Source: an uncultured Lachnospiraceae bacterium (GTDB lineage: Bacteria > Bacillota > Clostridia > Lachnospirales > Lachnospiraceae). Taken from it: a stretch of DNA of 64,000 nt. Shown in pieces: positions 17,677 through 26,016 of the stretch. Under the pieces are notes generated by a model, which saw nothing but the letters and a program-made list of their open reading frames with translations, ran no database searches and was not told the DNA's origin. Position numbers and translations under genes: made by a program. Every line of letters begins with the position of its first letter. Within the stretch, counting starts at the first letter, position 1. The DNA is taken from positions 1 to 64,000 of the forward strand of contig CASWRE010000002.1 of assembly GCA_949471785.1 (NCBI GenBank). The letters are read 5' to 3'.

Positions 17677-18771
17677 CTACGGTTCGTCCGTTAGGTTTTT
17701 GGCGTTGTCGACGGCGTTTGTCTTTTCCTCAAATGCAGCCATTTTTCTTTTTTCTTTCCGTCGGTGAAATATTCTGCGCAGTCCCAGGAAAACCAGGATA
17801 ATGATCACAAAGAATGCGGCGATGAAAACGATATTTCCCAGGAACCAGACCAGAAAGTCTTCCAGTCCATGGGCGAAGCCGGACATACTGTTTCGGAAAG
17901 TCCGGCCGACTCTGCTGCCGAAGGTATCCGACTCAATGGGGGAGGGAATTTCCACTTCGTTGATCTCGATGTTTACCATACTGTAGGAAACCTGGTTTTC
18001 CATCAGCTTTAGCTGTGAACCGTAGGACTCCAGCTCATAGCGCACACTGGTGAGCTGATTCTGGATAGCCAATACAGTCTCGATTTCTTCTGCTTTGGAG
18101 AGCATATCCATTAAAGTCTGCTGTTCGATTTTCAGGGCCTGCATATGGCTTTCCAGATCCGAGTACTGCAAAGTCACGTCAGAGACGGAAGTGCTGCGGT
18201 TCAATACGGTAGCCGAACCGGAGATAGTATCGGCAAAAGTATCCAGCCGCTCTGCGGGTATGCGTACAGTCATGTAGCCGTAGCGCAGTGTCTGCCGGCC
18301 GGAGCCTCCGCTTATACTGGAGTCCTCAATATAGCCGTCCATACTGTTTACCTGGGCTTCCACGTTGGCAATGAAGTCGTCGAAGGCAGTGGTTTCCAGG
18401 CTCAGGCTTATATTGCGGATCAGCTTCCGGTCAGTCTGAGCCGCGGAATCGCCATCCGTGACGTCAGCGGAAGGAGCTTCCGGTGCGGCCGCCGTTTCAC
18501 CGGATTTCGCTTCATTGCCCGTATCCATGGCGCCTCCGGCAACCTCATCATCGGCCATGCCTTCTTCCGCGGCTTCCGCTGATTCGGTGGCGTAGGTTGC
18601 GACGCCCTGGTCCTCCGCCTTATATTGGGTATGTTCGGTTTCTTCATCCATGTCGGACGACTGACCGCAGCCGGTGAGCAGCAGGCCCACGGCCAGACAG
18701 CCGGACAGGGCCGTTTTACGGATGAAAAGATTGATTTGAGTGATTCGTTTCCATAGAGAACTTTGTTTCAT
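17677..18771 (-). CDS. DUF4349 lipoprotein
   Basis: A 364-residue surface lipoprotein. The N-terminus has a basic stretch, a hydrophobic segment and a lipobox ending LLTGC (Cys about 35). A low-complexity acidic linker (about 36-110) follows, then the DUF4349 domain (about 115-290) with RKLIRNISLSLETTAFDDF, GYIEDSSISG and a central coiled coil. A membrane helix (about 310-335, FLGNIVFIAAFFVIIILVFLGL) and basic tail close the protein. The start is ATG 18771 with AAGGAGG upstream; the frame is open six codons further. It is the last gene of the sigma/anti-sigma operon, which suggests an envelope-stress role (inference). Function of the domain is unknown. Confidence 0.82.
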   Translation of the reverse strand: MKQSSLWKRITQINLFIRKTALSGCLAVGLLLTGCGQSSDMDEETEHTQYKAEDQGVATYATESAEAAEEGMADDEVAGGAMDTGNEAKSGETAAAPEAPSADVTDGDSAAQTDRKLIRNISLSLETTAFDDFIANVEAQVNSMDGYIEDSSISGGSGRQTLRYGYMTVRIPAERLDTFADTISGSATVLNRSTSVSDVTLQYSDLESHMQALKIEQQTLMDMLSKAEEIETVLAIQNQLTSVRYELESYGSQLKLMENQVSYSMVNIEINEVEIPSPIESDTFGSRVGRTFRNSMSGFAHGLEDFLVWFLGNIVFIAAFFVIIILVFLGLRRIFHRRKEKRKMAAFEEKTNAVDNAKNLTDEP

Positions 18772-18885
18772 GAGTATTACCTCCTTCATACGGTGGGTAT
18801 TTCGGTGATTGCGGTTTCTGGTTCTTTATATCAGGAACTGCACAAAAGTAACAGTTTTATCGGTGGGGACATTTTACCTCCTGCA

Positions 18886-19809
18886 TCAGGGAAGGACGAA
18901 AGTCAGAGTATGTTCTTCGTCATTCAATTCCAGGGTGTATTCGCCGTCGGGCAGCGCACCGTCCGGAAGAATGCAGCGGATCGAGGATGTCTCTTGAGGA
19001 CGCAGTTCGGTTGGGTTGGCCAATTCGGGAGAGGCGGTATTTATATTTACAGTATCTCCGTCTGCGTTGAATAGCATCCATGTATTTTCCAGATCAATCG
19101 TTTCATCCGAATCATTTTGCAGTTCCAGCTCCAGTGTCCGGGTGGAATCGTGGTAGGCGACGGACAACAGCTGTACGGCGCCGTTTTGCGTTTTATTTTT
19201 CGAGTGCTCTTCATTGTTCATACCGCTTTCTTTGCGAGATACTGAGTCGTTTTTGCTGTCTGCGGATTCTGGCAGCGCTCCCTCGTCTGTTTCGTCGCCG
19301 TTTTCCCGGAATATTTCTGTTTCCGACGATACATCCGGATATCCGTCTTCTTCCCCGGCAGATTCTCCGGCCATGGCTCCTCCGGGCACTTCTTCAGAAT
19401 CCGGCGCGGTTTCCTTTGCCGCCTCAGCTGTCTCCGTTTCCATGGTATATTCGCCGCCGTCTTCTGCGCCGGCGGCGAAGTCCGGCCCGGAGGTTTCCTC
19501 CGCCTTTTCGCTGTAATTCCGTCCGGCGGAGCCCATGCGAAAAGGGACAAGATCCAGCAGGCGGTATCCGGCCAGACAGATCAGCGCGATTATCGCTGCC
19601 GCAGGGAGAAATTTCCGGAACGGACGGGATCGGAGAACAGAAAATTTTGCGGTTCGTTTTTGGGTGGTTTTCTCCTGCATCTGTTGTATGGATTCATGGA
19701 AAGTTTCGGAAAAACAGTGGGCGCAGGGCCGGGATGTGAGCTCAACGATCTCCTGTTCGATGGCATGCCCGCAGGCATCCCGTAAATGTCTGTCAATGAT
19801 GGGAATCAC
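18886..19809 (-). CDS. Probable membrane anti-sigma factor
   Basis: A 307-residue single-pass membrane protein encoded directly after a sigma factor. The cytoplasmic N-terminus (1-70) contains HLRDACGHAIEQ and CAHC, a His/Cys arrangement that could be a zinc anti-sigma module, though it is not the textbook spacing. A membrane helix follows (about 71-88, FLPAAAIIALICLAGYRLL), then an acidic low-complexity stretch and a C-terminal beta-rich domain (about 200-307) beginning LLSVAYHDSTRTLELELQ. The only standard start in frame is GTG 19809-19807, which overlaps the AAGGAGGT sequence itself; ATC or ATT codons further in are better spaced. The gene overlaps the sigma gene by 17 bases. Confidence 0.65.
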   Translation of the reverse strand: MIPIIDRHLRDACGHAIEQEIVELTSRPCAHCFSETFHESIQQMQEKTTQKRTAKFSVLRSRPFRKFLPAAAIIALICLAGYRLLDLVPFRMGSAGRNYSEKAEETSGPDFAAGAEDGGEYTMETETAEAAKETAPDSEEVPGGAMAGESAGEEDGYPDVSSETEIFRENGDETDEGALPESADSKNDSVSRKESGMNNEEHSKNKTQNGAVQLLSVAYHDSTRTLELELQNDSDETIDLENTWMLFNADGDTVNINTASPELANPTELRPQETSSIRCILPDGALPDGEYTLELNDEEHTLTFVLP

Positions 19810-20350
19810 CTCCTTCCTGCTGTTCCAGCAGCAGTTTCAGCTTTTTTCTGGCCCTGGTCAGCCGGACGGTAATATTTTTTGCCGTGGTATGTGTCAGGGC
19901 GGCTATTTCCTTTATGGAACAATCATGCAGATAAAAATATTCGATCACCGCGCGATAATCCGGTTCCAATTGCCGAATGGCTCCGGCCAGACGTTCGGTG
20001 TCATACCGGCGAAAATACAGATCCTGAGGCGTGTCCCCGGCAAGGAGCTCGGGAAGTTCTTCCGGCTGTGCTTCGTGGCGGTGGTAGCCTTTGCGGAGCA
20101 GATCCACAGAGCGGGAGCGGACAATGGTGACAAGGAAATTTCTCGACGCCGTGCTTTCCGGAGCCCGAAAACGATTCAGGCAGGACAGGGCCGTCATGTA
20201 GGCGTTCTGTACGGCGTCTTCGGCCAGATATTCATCCTGCAGGATCTGGTTGGCCACCTGCCAGAGCAGGCGGTGATAGCGTTCATAGAGAATACGGAAT
20301 TTCTCCCGATCCTCCGGCTCGTCAATCATATTCATGAATAGGAAGAGCAT
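19793..20350 (-). CDS. RNA polymerase sigma factor, ECF type
   Basis: A 185-residue sigma-70 family protein with region 2 (about 10-80, FRILYERYHRLLWQVANQIL then LAEDAVQNAYMTAL) and region 4 (about 115-170, LEPDYRAVIEYFYLHDCSIKEIA...TVRLTRARKKLK). No region 1 or 3 domain is seen. The start is ATG 20350, with GAGGGG upstream; the frame is open six codons further. It heads a three-gene minus-strand operon with a probable anti-sigma factor and a DUF4349 lipoprotein. Such units usually respond to an envelope signal and regulate themselves. A GTAACGTTAC palindrome at 20381-20390, just upstream, is a candidate promoter or operator element. Confidence 0.88.
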   Translation of the reverse strand: MLFLFMNMIDEPEDREKFRILYERYHRLLWQVANQILQDEYLAEDAVQNAYMTALSCLNRFRAPESTASRNFLVTIVRSRSVDLLRKGYHRHEAQPEELPELLAGDTPQDLYFRRYDTERLAGAIRQLEPDYRAVIEYFYLHDCSIKEIAALTHTTAKNITVRLTRARKKLKLLLEQQEGGDSHH

Positions 20351-20511
20351 AAGGTGGTACCCCCTCATGTTTCTTTTGCGGTAACGTTACGTTTGTTCCT
20401 GCTCATAATACCGTAGAGTGCGGGCAGGATGCTACAGAAAATAAAAAATATTTTCAAAAAGCCGGAGATATGTTTGGATTGATATAAAAATATTCACCAT
20501 TGCTAACTTTA

Positions 20512-20541
20512 TTCACATCCGATTTGTAAATTATGTATAAT
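20512..20541 (+). promoter_or_regulatory. Sigma-A promoter of mgsA
   Basis: TTCACA (20512-20517), 18-base spacer, TATAAT (20536-20541). It lies 75 bases upstream of mgsA. The rest of the 266-base gap back to the sigma-factor gene is AT-rich and holds only the GTAACGTTAC palindrome at 20381. Confidence 0.6.
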
Positions 20542-20616
20542 CACAAAAAAATACATTGCTTTTTTTTCGGCGGTTTGTTATGATGGATTTATGATAAGAT
20601 TGGGGGGATGACTGAG

Positions 20617-21012
20617 ATGAATATAGGTATTATTGCGCACAACAGTAAAAAAAGTCTGATTGAAGACTTTTGCATCGCCTACAAAGGAATCTTAGCCAAG
20701 CACCAGGTATATGCCACGGGGACGACGGGCCGCCGTATTGAGGAGGTTACCAATCTTCGTGTGTATAAGTTTCTGGCCGGTTCTGTTGGGGGCGACAAAC
20801 AATTTATGGAAATGATTGAGCGCGGCGACATGGATATGGTTATCTTTTTCTACAATCCGACGATGATTGATCCGAAGGAGCCGGACGTCTATCAAATCAC
20901 GCGCTGCTGTGACCAGTACAATATCCCGGTTGCTACCAATATTGCCACGGCGGAATCTTTGATTCTCGGCCTGGACAGAGGGGATTTGGACTGGCGGCTG
21001 CAATTACATTAG
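20617..21012 (+). CDS. mgsA: Methylglyoxal synthase
   Basis: Converts dihydroxyacetone phosphate to methylglyoxal and phosphate, a bypass that frees phosphate when sugar phosphates build up. The 131-residue protein has the family blocks MNIGIIAHNSKK, TGTTGRRIEE (phosphate-binding loop), GSVGGDKQ, and FFYNPTMIDPKEPDV, which includes the Asp/Pro region of the active site, then NIPVATNIATAE. The start at 20617 is chosen for its nine-base spacing from GGGGGG; an in-frame ATG at 20608 abuts that run. Confidence 0.95.
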   Translation: MNIGIIAHNSKKSLIEDFCIAYKGILAKHQVYATGTTGRRIEEVTNLRVYKFLAGSVGGDKQFMEMIERGDMDMVIFFYNPTMIDPKEPDVYQITRCCDQYNIPVATNIATAESLILGLDRGDLDWRLQLH

Positions 21013-21022
21013 GAGTTAAAGA

Positions 21023-21574
21023 ATGAGAGTTATCGCAGGTAAATGTCGAAGTCTCCCTCTAAAGACGCTCGATGGCCTGGACACCCGTCCTACCACCGAC
21101 CGTACGAAGGAGACTTTATTTAATGTCCTGCAGCCCTGGATACCGGGCGGGACATTTTTGGATTTGTTCAGCGGCAGCGGCGCCATCGGCATAGAGGCAT
21201 TGAGCAGAGGAGCCAGGAAGGCCGTGTTTGTGGAGCTGTCGAGGAAGGCGGCGGCCTGTATCACGGATAATCTGAGCTTCACGAAGCTGGAGGAGGACGC
21301 CGTCCTTATGCAGGAGAGTGTGCAGGCAGCTCTGGGAAAACTGGAGGGCAGCGAAAATTTTGACTGCATTTTTATGGACCCGCCCTATGAAAAGGGGCTG
21401 GAGAAAGAGGTACTCGTCTACCTGTCCGGCTCCGGGCTTTTGCGGGACGGGGGCGTAGTGGTTGTGGAGGCGTCGCGGAATACCCGAATGGATTATGCCA
21501 AAGAGCTGGGATTTGTCATGATAAAAGAGAAAGTATACAAGACCAATAAGCATGTGTTTCTGCAAAAAATATAA
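21023..21574 (+). CDS. rsmD: 16S rRNA (guanine966-N2)-methyltransferase
   Basis: Methylates N2 of G966 in 16S rRNA. The 183-residue Rossmann methyltransferase shows MRVIAGKCRSLPL and RPTTDRTKETLFNVL at the N-terminus, FLDLFSGSGAIGIEALSRGA as the SAM loop, and the catalytic FMDPPY. AGGAG lies eight bases before the ATG. In most Firmicutes rsmD is followed by coaD; here a cytidylyltransferase gene follows instead and no coaD is seen in the window. Confidence 0.94.
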   Translation: MRVIAGKCRSLPLKTLDGLDTRPTTDRTKETLFNVLQPWIPGGTFLDLFSGSGAIGIEALSRGARKAVFVELSRKAAACITDNLSFTKLEEDAVLMQESVQAALGKLEGSENFDCIFMDPPYEKGLEKEVLVYLSGSGLLRDGGVVVVEASRNTRMDYAKELGFVMIKEKVYKTNKHVFLQKI

Positions 21575-21596
21575 TATTTAGGAAGGAAAAGCGTAT

Positions 21597-22310
21597 ATGA
21601 ATACAGCACTGATATTGGCGGGCGGGCGTGACCCGCGTTTTTCTATGGATATACCCAAGCAGTTTGTGAATGTAAATAACAGACCGGTGATCGTATACAC
21701 ATTGGAAATATTTCAGAACCATCCGGATATTGACGAGATCATTGTCACCTGCGTGGACGGCTGGCAGGAAATGATACGGGCTTACGGGAAACAATTTAAT
21801 ATTACGAAAATGCGGGAGATCCTGTCCGGCGGACAGGATGCGCAGGAATCCACGTACCACGGCCTGAAACTTCTGCGGGAGCGCATGGGGAAGGGGGATA
21901 TCGTGGTCATTCACGACGCTATCCGCCCGATGGTATCCGAGAGGATTATCACCAGGAGTATTCAGATGTGCCGAAAGAAGGGTATGGGGGTGGCAGCCAC
22001 CTATATCATGGATACCATCATGCGTTCCGCAGATAAGAATGTAGGGTACGACAGCCTGAATCGTTATGAGATCATGAAAGTGCAGACGCCTCAGTCTTTT
22101 GATTTTGAATTACTGTGGGAAATTCACACCCGTGCCAGGGAGGAGAATTGCCTGGGCGCCTGGGACAACAGTTCTCTGCTGACGAGGCTGGGAGAGAAAG
22201 TATACTTTTCTGAGGGATCGGACCTTAATCTGAAGATCAACCGGGTAGAGGATGTGGAAATGTTTAAAGCTTTATACCGGATGAAACATCCGGAGGAAAA
22301 CAACGGGTGA
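21597..22310 (+). CDS. IspD/TarI-like cytidylyltransferase, altered nucleotide loop
   Basis: A 237-residue member of the IspD/TarI family, which transfers CMP from CTP to methylerythritol phosphate or ribitol phosphate. Most family features are present: PKQF, GGQDAQESTYHGL, HDAIRP, and a C-terminal LKINRVEDVEMFKAL. The glycine-rich loop, however, reads LAGGRDPRFSMDIPKQF, so the second half of the usual AGGxGxR is replaced by R-D-P. Its neighbour at 22381 is a paralogue with an intact loop. This copy may be weakly active, changed in specificity, or a partner subunit (inference). It starts 22 bases after rsmD with AGGAAGG upstream. Confidence 0.75.
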   Translation: MNTALILAGGRDPRFSMDIPKQFVNVNNRPVIVYTLEIFQNHPDIDEIIVTCVDGWQEMIRAYGKQFNITKMREILSGGQDAQESTYHGLKLLRERMGKGDIVVIHDAIRPMVSERIITRSIQMCRKKGMGVAATYIMDTIMRSADKNVGYDSLNRYEIMKVQTPQSFDFELLWEIHTRAREENCLGAWDNSSLLTRLGEKVYFSEGSDLNLKINRVEDVEMFKALYRMKHPEENNG

Positions 22311-22380
22311 CGGGATCTGTGGGCGGGTCCGGAGAAAAGTATACCGGGATTATTAAGAACAGAGCAAGGAGGATGAGCCC

Positions 22381-23091
22381 ATGAACGTGGCGCTGATACT
22401 GGCAGGGGGACACGGCAGCAGGACAGAGCAGGATATTCCCAAACAGTTTATGAATATTTACGAGAAACCGTTGATTATTTATACATTGGAAAATTTTGAG
22501 CGGCATCCGGACATTGACGGGATTGCTGTGGTATGTCTGGACGGCTGGCATGAAGTCCTGCGGGCTTATGCCCGGCAGTATGGGATCAGTAAGCTGAAAT
22601 GGATCACCGGCGGCGGACAGGACGGACAGGAGTCTATTCATAAGGGCGTATTGGCTTTGCAGGAGGTATGTGACGAGAAGGATGTGATCATGGTTCATGA
22701 CGGTATTCGTCCTTTTGTTCCGGAAGAAATAATCACGGATGCGATTCGCGTATGTCAGCGGTGCGACTCGGGGCTCAGCGCCGTGCGCTGTCAGGAAACC
22801 ATTGTCCGGACGGCGGACGGTATATCCGGCAGCGAAGGCATTGGCCGTCAGGAAATTATGCGGGTGCAGACGCCGCAGGCATACCGATATGGCAAGGCGC
22901 GGTGGGCCTATGAGGAGGCTGAACGCCGGGGAATCCACGGGGAAGTATATGTTAATACGCTGATGCTCCATCTCGGAGAAACCGTCTATTTTTCTAAAGG
23001 GTCAGAAAAAAACGTAAAGATTACTACGATGGATGATCTGGAAATATTTAAGGCTCTTCTGCATATGGAGCGGGAAGACTGGGTGAAATGA
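22381..23091 (+). CDS. IspD/TarI-like cytidylyltransferase
   Basis: A 236-residue family member with an intact signature: LAGGHGSRTEQDIPKQF, GGGQDGQESIHKG, HDGIRPFVPEEII, VQTPQAYRYG and VKITTMDDLEIFKAL. Clear paralogue of the preceding gene. The surrounding genes (DUF4422 and SDR) point to CDP-polyol or CDP-sugar synthesis for a surface glycan, as with TarI and CDP-ribitol, rather than isoprenoid synthesis; no ispF is adjacent. AGGAGG lies eight bases before the ATG. The stop overlaps the next start (ATGATGG). Confidence 0.78.
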   Translation: MNVALILAGGHGSRTEQDIPKQFMNIYEKPLIIYTLENFERHPDIDGIAVVCLDGWHEVLRAYARQYGISKLKWITGGGQDGQESIHKGVLALQEVCDEKDVIMVHDGIRPFVPEEIITDAIRVCQRCDSGLSAVRCQETIVRTADGISGSEGIGRQEIMRVQTPQAYRYGKARWAYEEAERRGIHGEVYVNTLMLHLGETVYFSKGSEKNVKITTMDDLEIFKALLHMEREDWVK

Positions 23092-24170
23092 TGGCTGAGG
23101 AGAGGCGATTGCACATAGGAGAGAGGGACAGGCTGGTGATCTATGGAGCGGCTATGGTGGCCGTGAGTGTATATTACGCTGTAAAAAGTCTCTATACGGG
23201 CTGCCGGATAGAGGCTTTTCTGGTCAGCAGCAGGGAAGGGAATCCGACGGAGATAGACGGTATTCCCGTGGTAGCCTTGAAAGAGTGGCGTGATACCGAC
23301 TGTAAAGTACTGATCGCCGTGCCGGAGGAGCATCATGAGGTCATCACGGCCGCGTTGGCTCAGCGGGGATTTACGAAGTATATCTGTATGGACGCCCAGA
23401 CAGAGGCGGCGCTGATGGAAGAATATTATAGCCGGAAAGGGGTGTTTCCTTCCCTCCGCTCTTACGGGGGAGGCGGGGGTGCGCCTGTTTCTCTGAACAT
23501 ATACATGTCCTGTTTCCACAGGGATAAAGCATTGAAAAAACGGTATGATATGCCGGAGTGGGTGCAGCCCATCCAGGCAGGCGCGGCTCTGACGGATGAG
23601 CGTATAGCCGCCGTCTGCGACAATGTGGGAGAAAATATCTCGGAGAAAAACAAAAATTATAGTGAGCTTTCCGCCCTTTACTGGGTGGGGAAGCACGGAA
23701 CGGCCGATTATCTGGGCCTGTATCATTATCGCCGTACCCTGGATGTGACAGAGGACGATCTGGACAAAATCGCAGGGAACGGGATTGATGTGATCCTTCC
23801 CTTTCCCACCATCCATTATCCGGATATTCTGGAGCATCACGGCAGATATCTGAAGGAGGCGGACTGGGAAGCCATGGTCCGGGCTCTTTGCGAGCAGGCT
23901 CCTGCTTATGGAGAGGCTTTGCCGGAAATTTTTTCAGGACCTTATTTTTACAATTATAACATGCTGATCGCCAAGCGTTCCGTATTTCAGGCGTACTGTG
24001 ACTGGCTTTTTCCGATTCTGGCAAGGACGGAGGAGCTCAGCGATCCAAAGGGCAGCGAGAGGGCGGATCGCTATATCGGTTATCTTGGGGAGAATCTGAC
24101 GACTCTCTATTTTATGTATCATCAAAAAGATCTGCATATAGCCCATGCGGGGCGGCGGATGCTGATATGA
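23088..24170 (+). CDS. DUF4422 glycosyltransferase-like protein
   Basis: A 360-residue protein of two parts. Residues 10-115 look like a Rossmann-type nucleotide-binding domain (RLVIYGAAMVAVSVYYAVKS...IDGIPVVALKEW), similar to the N-terminal part of sugar-modifying PglD-like proteins. Residues 130-355 form DUF4422, with ISEKNKNYSELSALYWVGKH, DYLGLYHYRR, LPFPTIHY and a final GRRMLI. DUF4422 is found in polysaccharide clusters and is treated as a glycosyltransferase domain, with no established acceptor. It overlaps the gene before it by four bases and the frame of the next gene, so the four genes form one operon. Confidence 0.8.
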   Translation: MMAEERRLHIGERDRLVIYGAAMVAVSVYYAVKSLYTGCRIEAFLVSSREGNPTEIDGIPVVALKEWRDTDCKVLIAVPEEHHEVITAALAQRGFTKYICMDAQTEAALMEEYYSRKGVFPSLRSYGGGGGAPVSLNIYMSCFHRDKALKKRYDMPEWVQPIQAGAALTDERIAAVCDNVGENISEKNKNYSELSALYWVGKHGTADYLGLYHYRRTLDVTEDDLDKIAGNGIDVILPFPTIHYPDILEHHGRYLKEADWEAMVRALCEQAPAYGEALPEIFSGPYFYNYNMLIAKRSVFQAYCDWLFPILARTEELSDPKGSERADRYIGYLGENLTTLYFMYHQKDLHIAHAGRRMLI

Positions 24171-24181
24171 GGAGGTATCCC

Positions 24182-25231
24182 ATGAGTATTTATGAGAGAG
24201 AGTTGAAATACCGGGCTGCAGAATCTCTGCCCTGGGAAAAGCTGGAGGGGGGGCGCGTGCTGCTGTCCGGTGCGTCCGGTATGATCGGGAAATGCATTAT
24301 AGATATATTGATGAGGCACAATACCATGGCGGAAAATCCTATACGGATATTGGCTTTAAGCCGCGATGAAAAAAGGGCCAGAGAGCGTTTTGACGCCTAC
24401 TGGAACGATCCCTGTTTTTCTTATATTTCCTGCGACGTGAACGGACCGCTGCCGGAATGCGGAGAAGTGGATTATATCATCCACGCCGCCAGCAACACCC
24501 ATCCCAGGCAATATGCCGGCGATCCCGTGGGAACCATCGCCGCCAATGTCCTGGGAACGAAAAATCTTCTGGATTACGGGGCGTCCCATGGCGTCAGGCG
24601 GTTTTGCTTTTGCTCTTCGGTGGAGATATACGGGGAGAACCGCGGGGATGTGGAGAGATTTGACGAGTCCTATCTGGGTTATATTGACTGCAATACCCTG
24701 CGCGCGGGATATCCGGAGAGCAAGCGCCTGGGGGAGACTCTGTGTAATGCGTACCGTCAGGCCGAGGGGCTTTCTTTTACCATCGCCAGACTCAGCCGTG
24801 TGTATGGCCCCACCATGCTTTCCGGAGATTCTAAGGCCATTGCCCAGTTTATCAAGAAGGCCGCCGGGGGAGAGGATATTGTATTGAAGAGCGAGGGAAA
24901 CCAGAAATTTTCTTATACCTTTGTGACGGACGCGGCGGCGGGGGTGCTCTGTGTCATGCTTTCCGGTATGGACGGGGAAGCCTACAATGTGGCAGACGGA
25001 GCTTCGGACAGTACTTTAAAGAAATTGGCCGCTTACCTGGCCGGGATTGCCGGGACAAAGGTGGTCTTCCAGCTCCCCGGGGAAAGTGAGCGGCGCGGCT
25101 ATTCCACGGCTACAAAGGCCATGCTGGACGCCGGGAAAATGAAAACGCTGGGCTGGAAAGCGCGGGTGCATATGGCGGAGGGGCTTGCCAGCGCGGTGGC
25201 GGCATACCGGGATGCAGAGGGTAAATGGTAG
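24182..25231 (+). CDS. NAD-dependent epimerase/dehydratase (extended SDR)
   Basis: A 349-residue nucleotide-sugar SDR. It has the NAD loop LLSGASGMIGKCI, an NAG-like HAASNTHP segment, the FCSSVEIYGENRG strand, and the catalytic YPESK. A substrate-binding C-terminal half follows (ARLSRVYGPTM...FSYTFVTDAAAGVLCVM). Specificity cannot be read off. The start is ATG 24182, because AGGAGG stands seven bases upstream; the frame continues five codons further. It is the last of the four-gene glycan island. Confidence 0.85.
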   Translation: MSIYERELKYRAAESLPWEKLEGGRVLLSGASGMIGKCIIDILMRHNTMAENPIRILALSRDEKRARERFDAYWNDPCFSYISCDVNGPLPECGEVDYIIHAASNTHPRQYAGDPVGTIAANVLGTKNLLDYGASHGVRRFCFCSSVEIYGENRGDVERFDESYLGYIDCNTLRAGYPESKRLGETLCNAYRQAEGLSFTIARLSRVYGPTMLSGDSKAIAQFIKKAAGGEDIVLKSEGNQKFSYTFVTDAAAGVLCVMLSGMDGEAYNVADGASDSTLKKLAAYLAGIAGTKVVFQLPGESERRGYSTATKAMLDAGKMKTLGWKARVHMAEGLASAVAAYRDAEGKW

Positions 25232-25392
25232 TTACCGCTCACACAGTACTTTGCATTGTGAGTAAGCCATTACTGATAAATGATAAAAAACCTAAATCAG
25301 GCGTTGTTTTCTGAAAAAGAACGTGCTAATATAGGGAGGAATGGGAGAAATTTGTCTCTGAAATACTTTTAGATGAATAAGGAGATTTGTAT

Positions 25393-26016
25393 ATGAGCAG
25401 CAGAATTGAACAGATCATTGAAGAAATAGAAGAATATATTGAGAGCTGTAAATATCAGCCGTTGTCCACTACAAAGATTGTCGTCAATAAAGAAGAACTG
25501 GAAGAGCTGCTGCGGGAGCTGCGTTTAAAGACTCCCGATGAGATTAAGCGTTACCAGAAAATCATCAGCAACAAAGACGCCATTTTATCGGATGCCCAGT
25601 CCAAGTCGGATGCGGTACTGGCAGAGGCAGAGGCGAAGGCTCAGGAGATGATCAGTCAGCATGAGGTCATGCAGAGAGCTTATGCCCAGGCCAACGAGAC
25701 GGTCAATCAGGCAAATATGCAGGCGCAGACCATTCTGGATTCGGCTACCACAGACGCCAACAATATTCGCATGGGCGCCATTGCCTACACGGATGAGATG
25801 CTGGCCAATATCAGTCAGATTATGGAGACAACACTGAATGATGCCGGTGAGAAATACAGTTTGTTCATGAGTTCTCTGCGCAGCTGTTATGATGTGGTAA
25901 AGAAGAACAGAAGCGAGCTGGCGCCCCAGGTGGCCCAGGCACAGTCTCTCATGCAGCAGGTTTCCGAGATGGCCGGTGAAGCCGAGACGGCGTCAGCGCA
26001 GGAGGAAGAAGAGTAA
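25393..26016 (+). CDS. Coiled-coil protein of ATPase subunit H-like type
   Basis: A 207-residue, mostly helical protein. The N-terminus (MSSRIEQIIEEIEEYIESCKYQPLST) is followed by a long Ala/Glu/Gln-rich helix (about 60-150) of the kind annotated as V-type ATPase subunit H-like or DivIVA-like. No membrane segment or catalytic motif is present. Comparable genes sit near rsmD/coaD and ylbJ in many Lachnospiraceae, but the function is unknown. AAGGAGA lies eight bases before the ATG. The 161-base gap upstream contains a possible TTGTTT/TAATAT promoter and a CTCACA/TGTGAG hairpin. Its last 24 bases overlap the convergent ylbJ-like gene. Confidence 0.7.
   Translation: MSSRIEQIIEEIEEYIESCKYQPLSTTKIVVNKEELEELLRELRLKTPDEIKRYQKIISNKDAILSDAQSKSDAVLAEAEAKAQEMISQHEVMQRAYAQANETVNQANMQAQTILDSATTDANNIRMGAIAYTDEMLANISQIMETTLNDAGEKYSLFMSSLRSCYDVVKKNRSELAPQVAQAQSLMQQVSEMAGEAETASAQEEEE

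Noticed and set aside
25232-25392. Another copy of the MITE-like element after the SDR gene
   Set aside because: The CTCACA/TGTGAG hairpin and AGTACTTTGCAT hint at it, but the terminal repeats are missing, so similarity is too weak.
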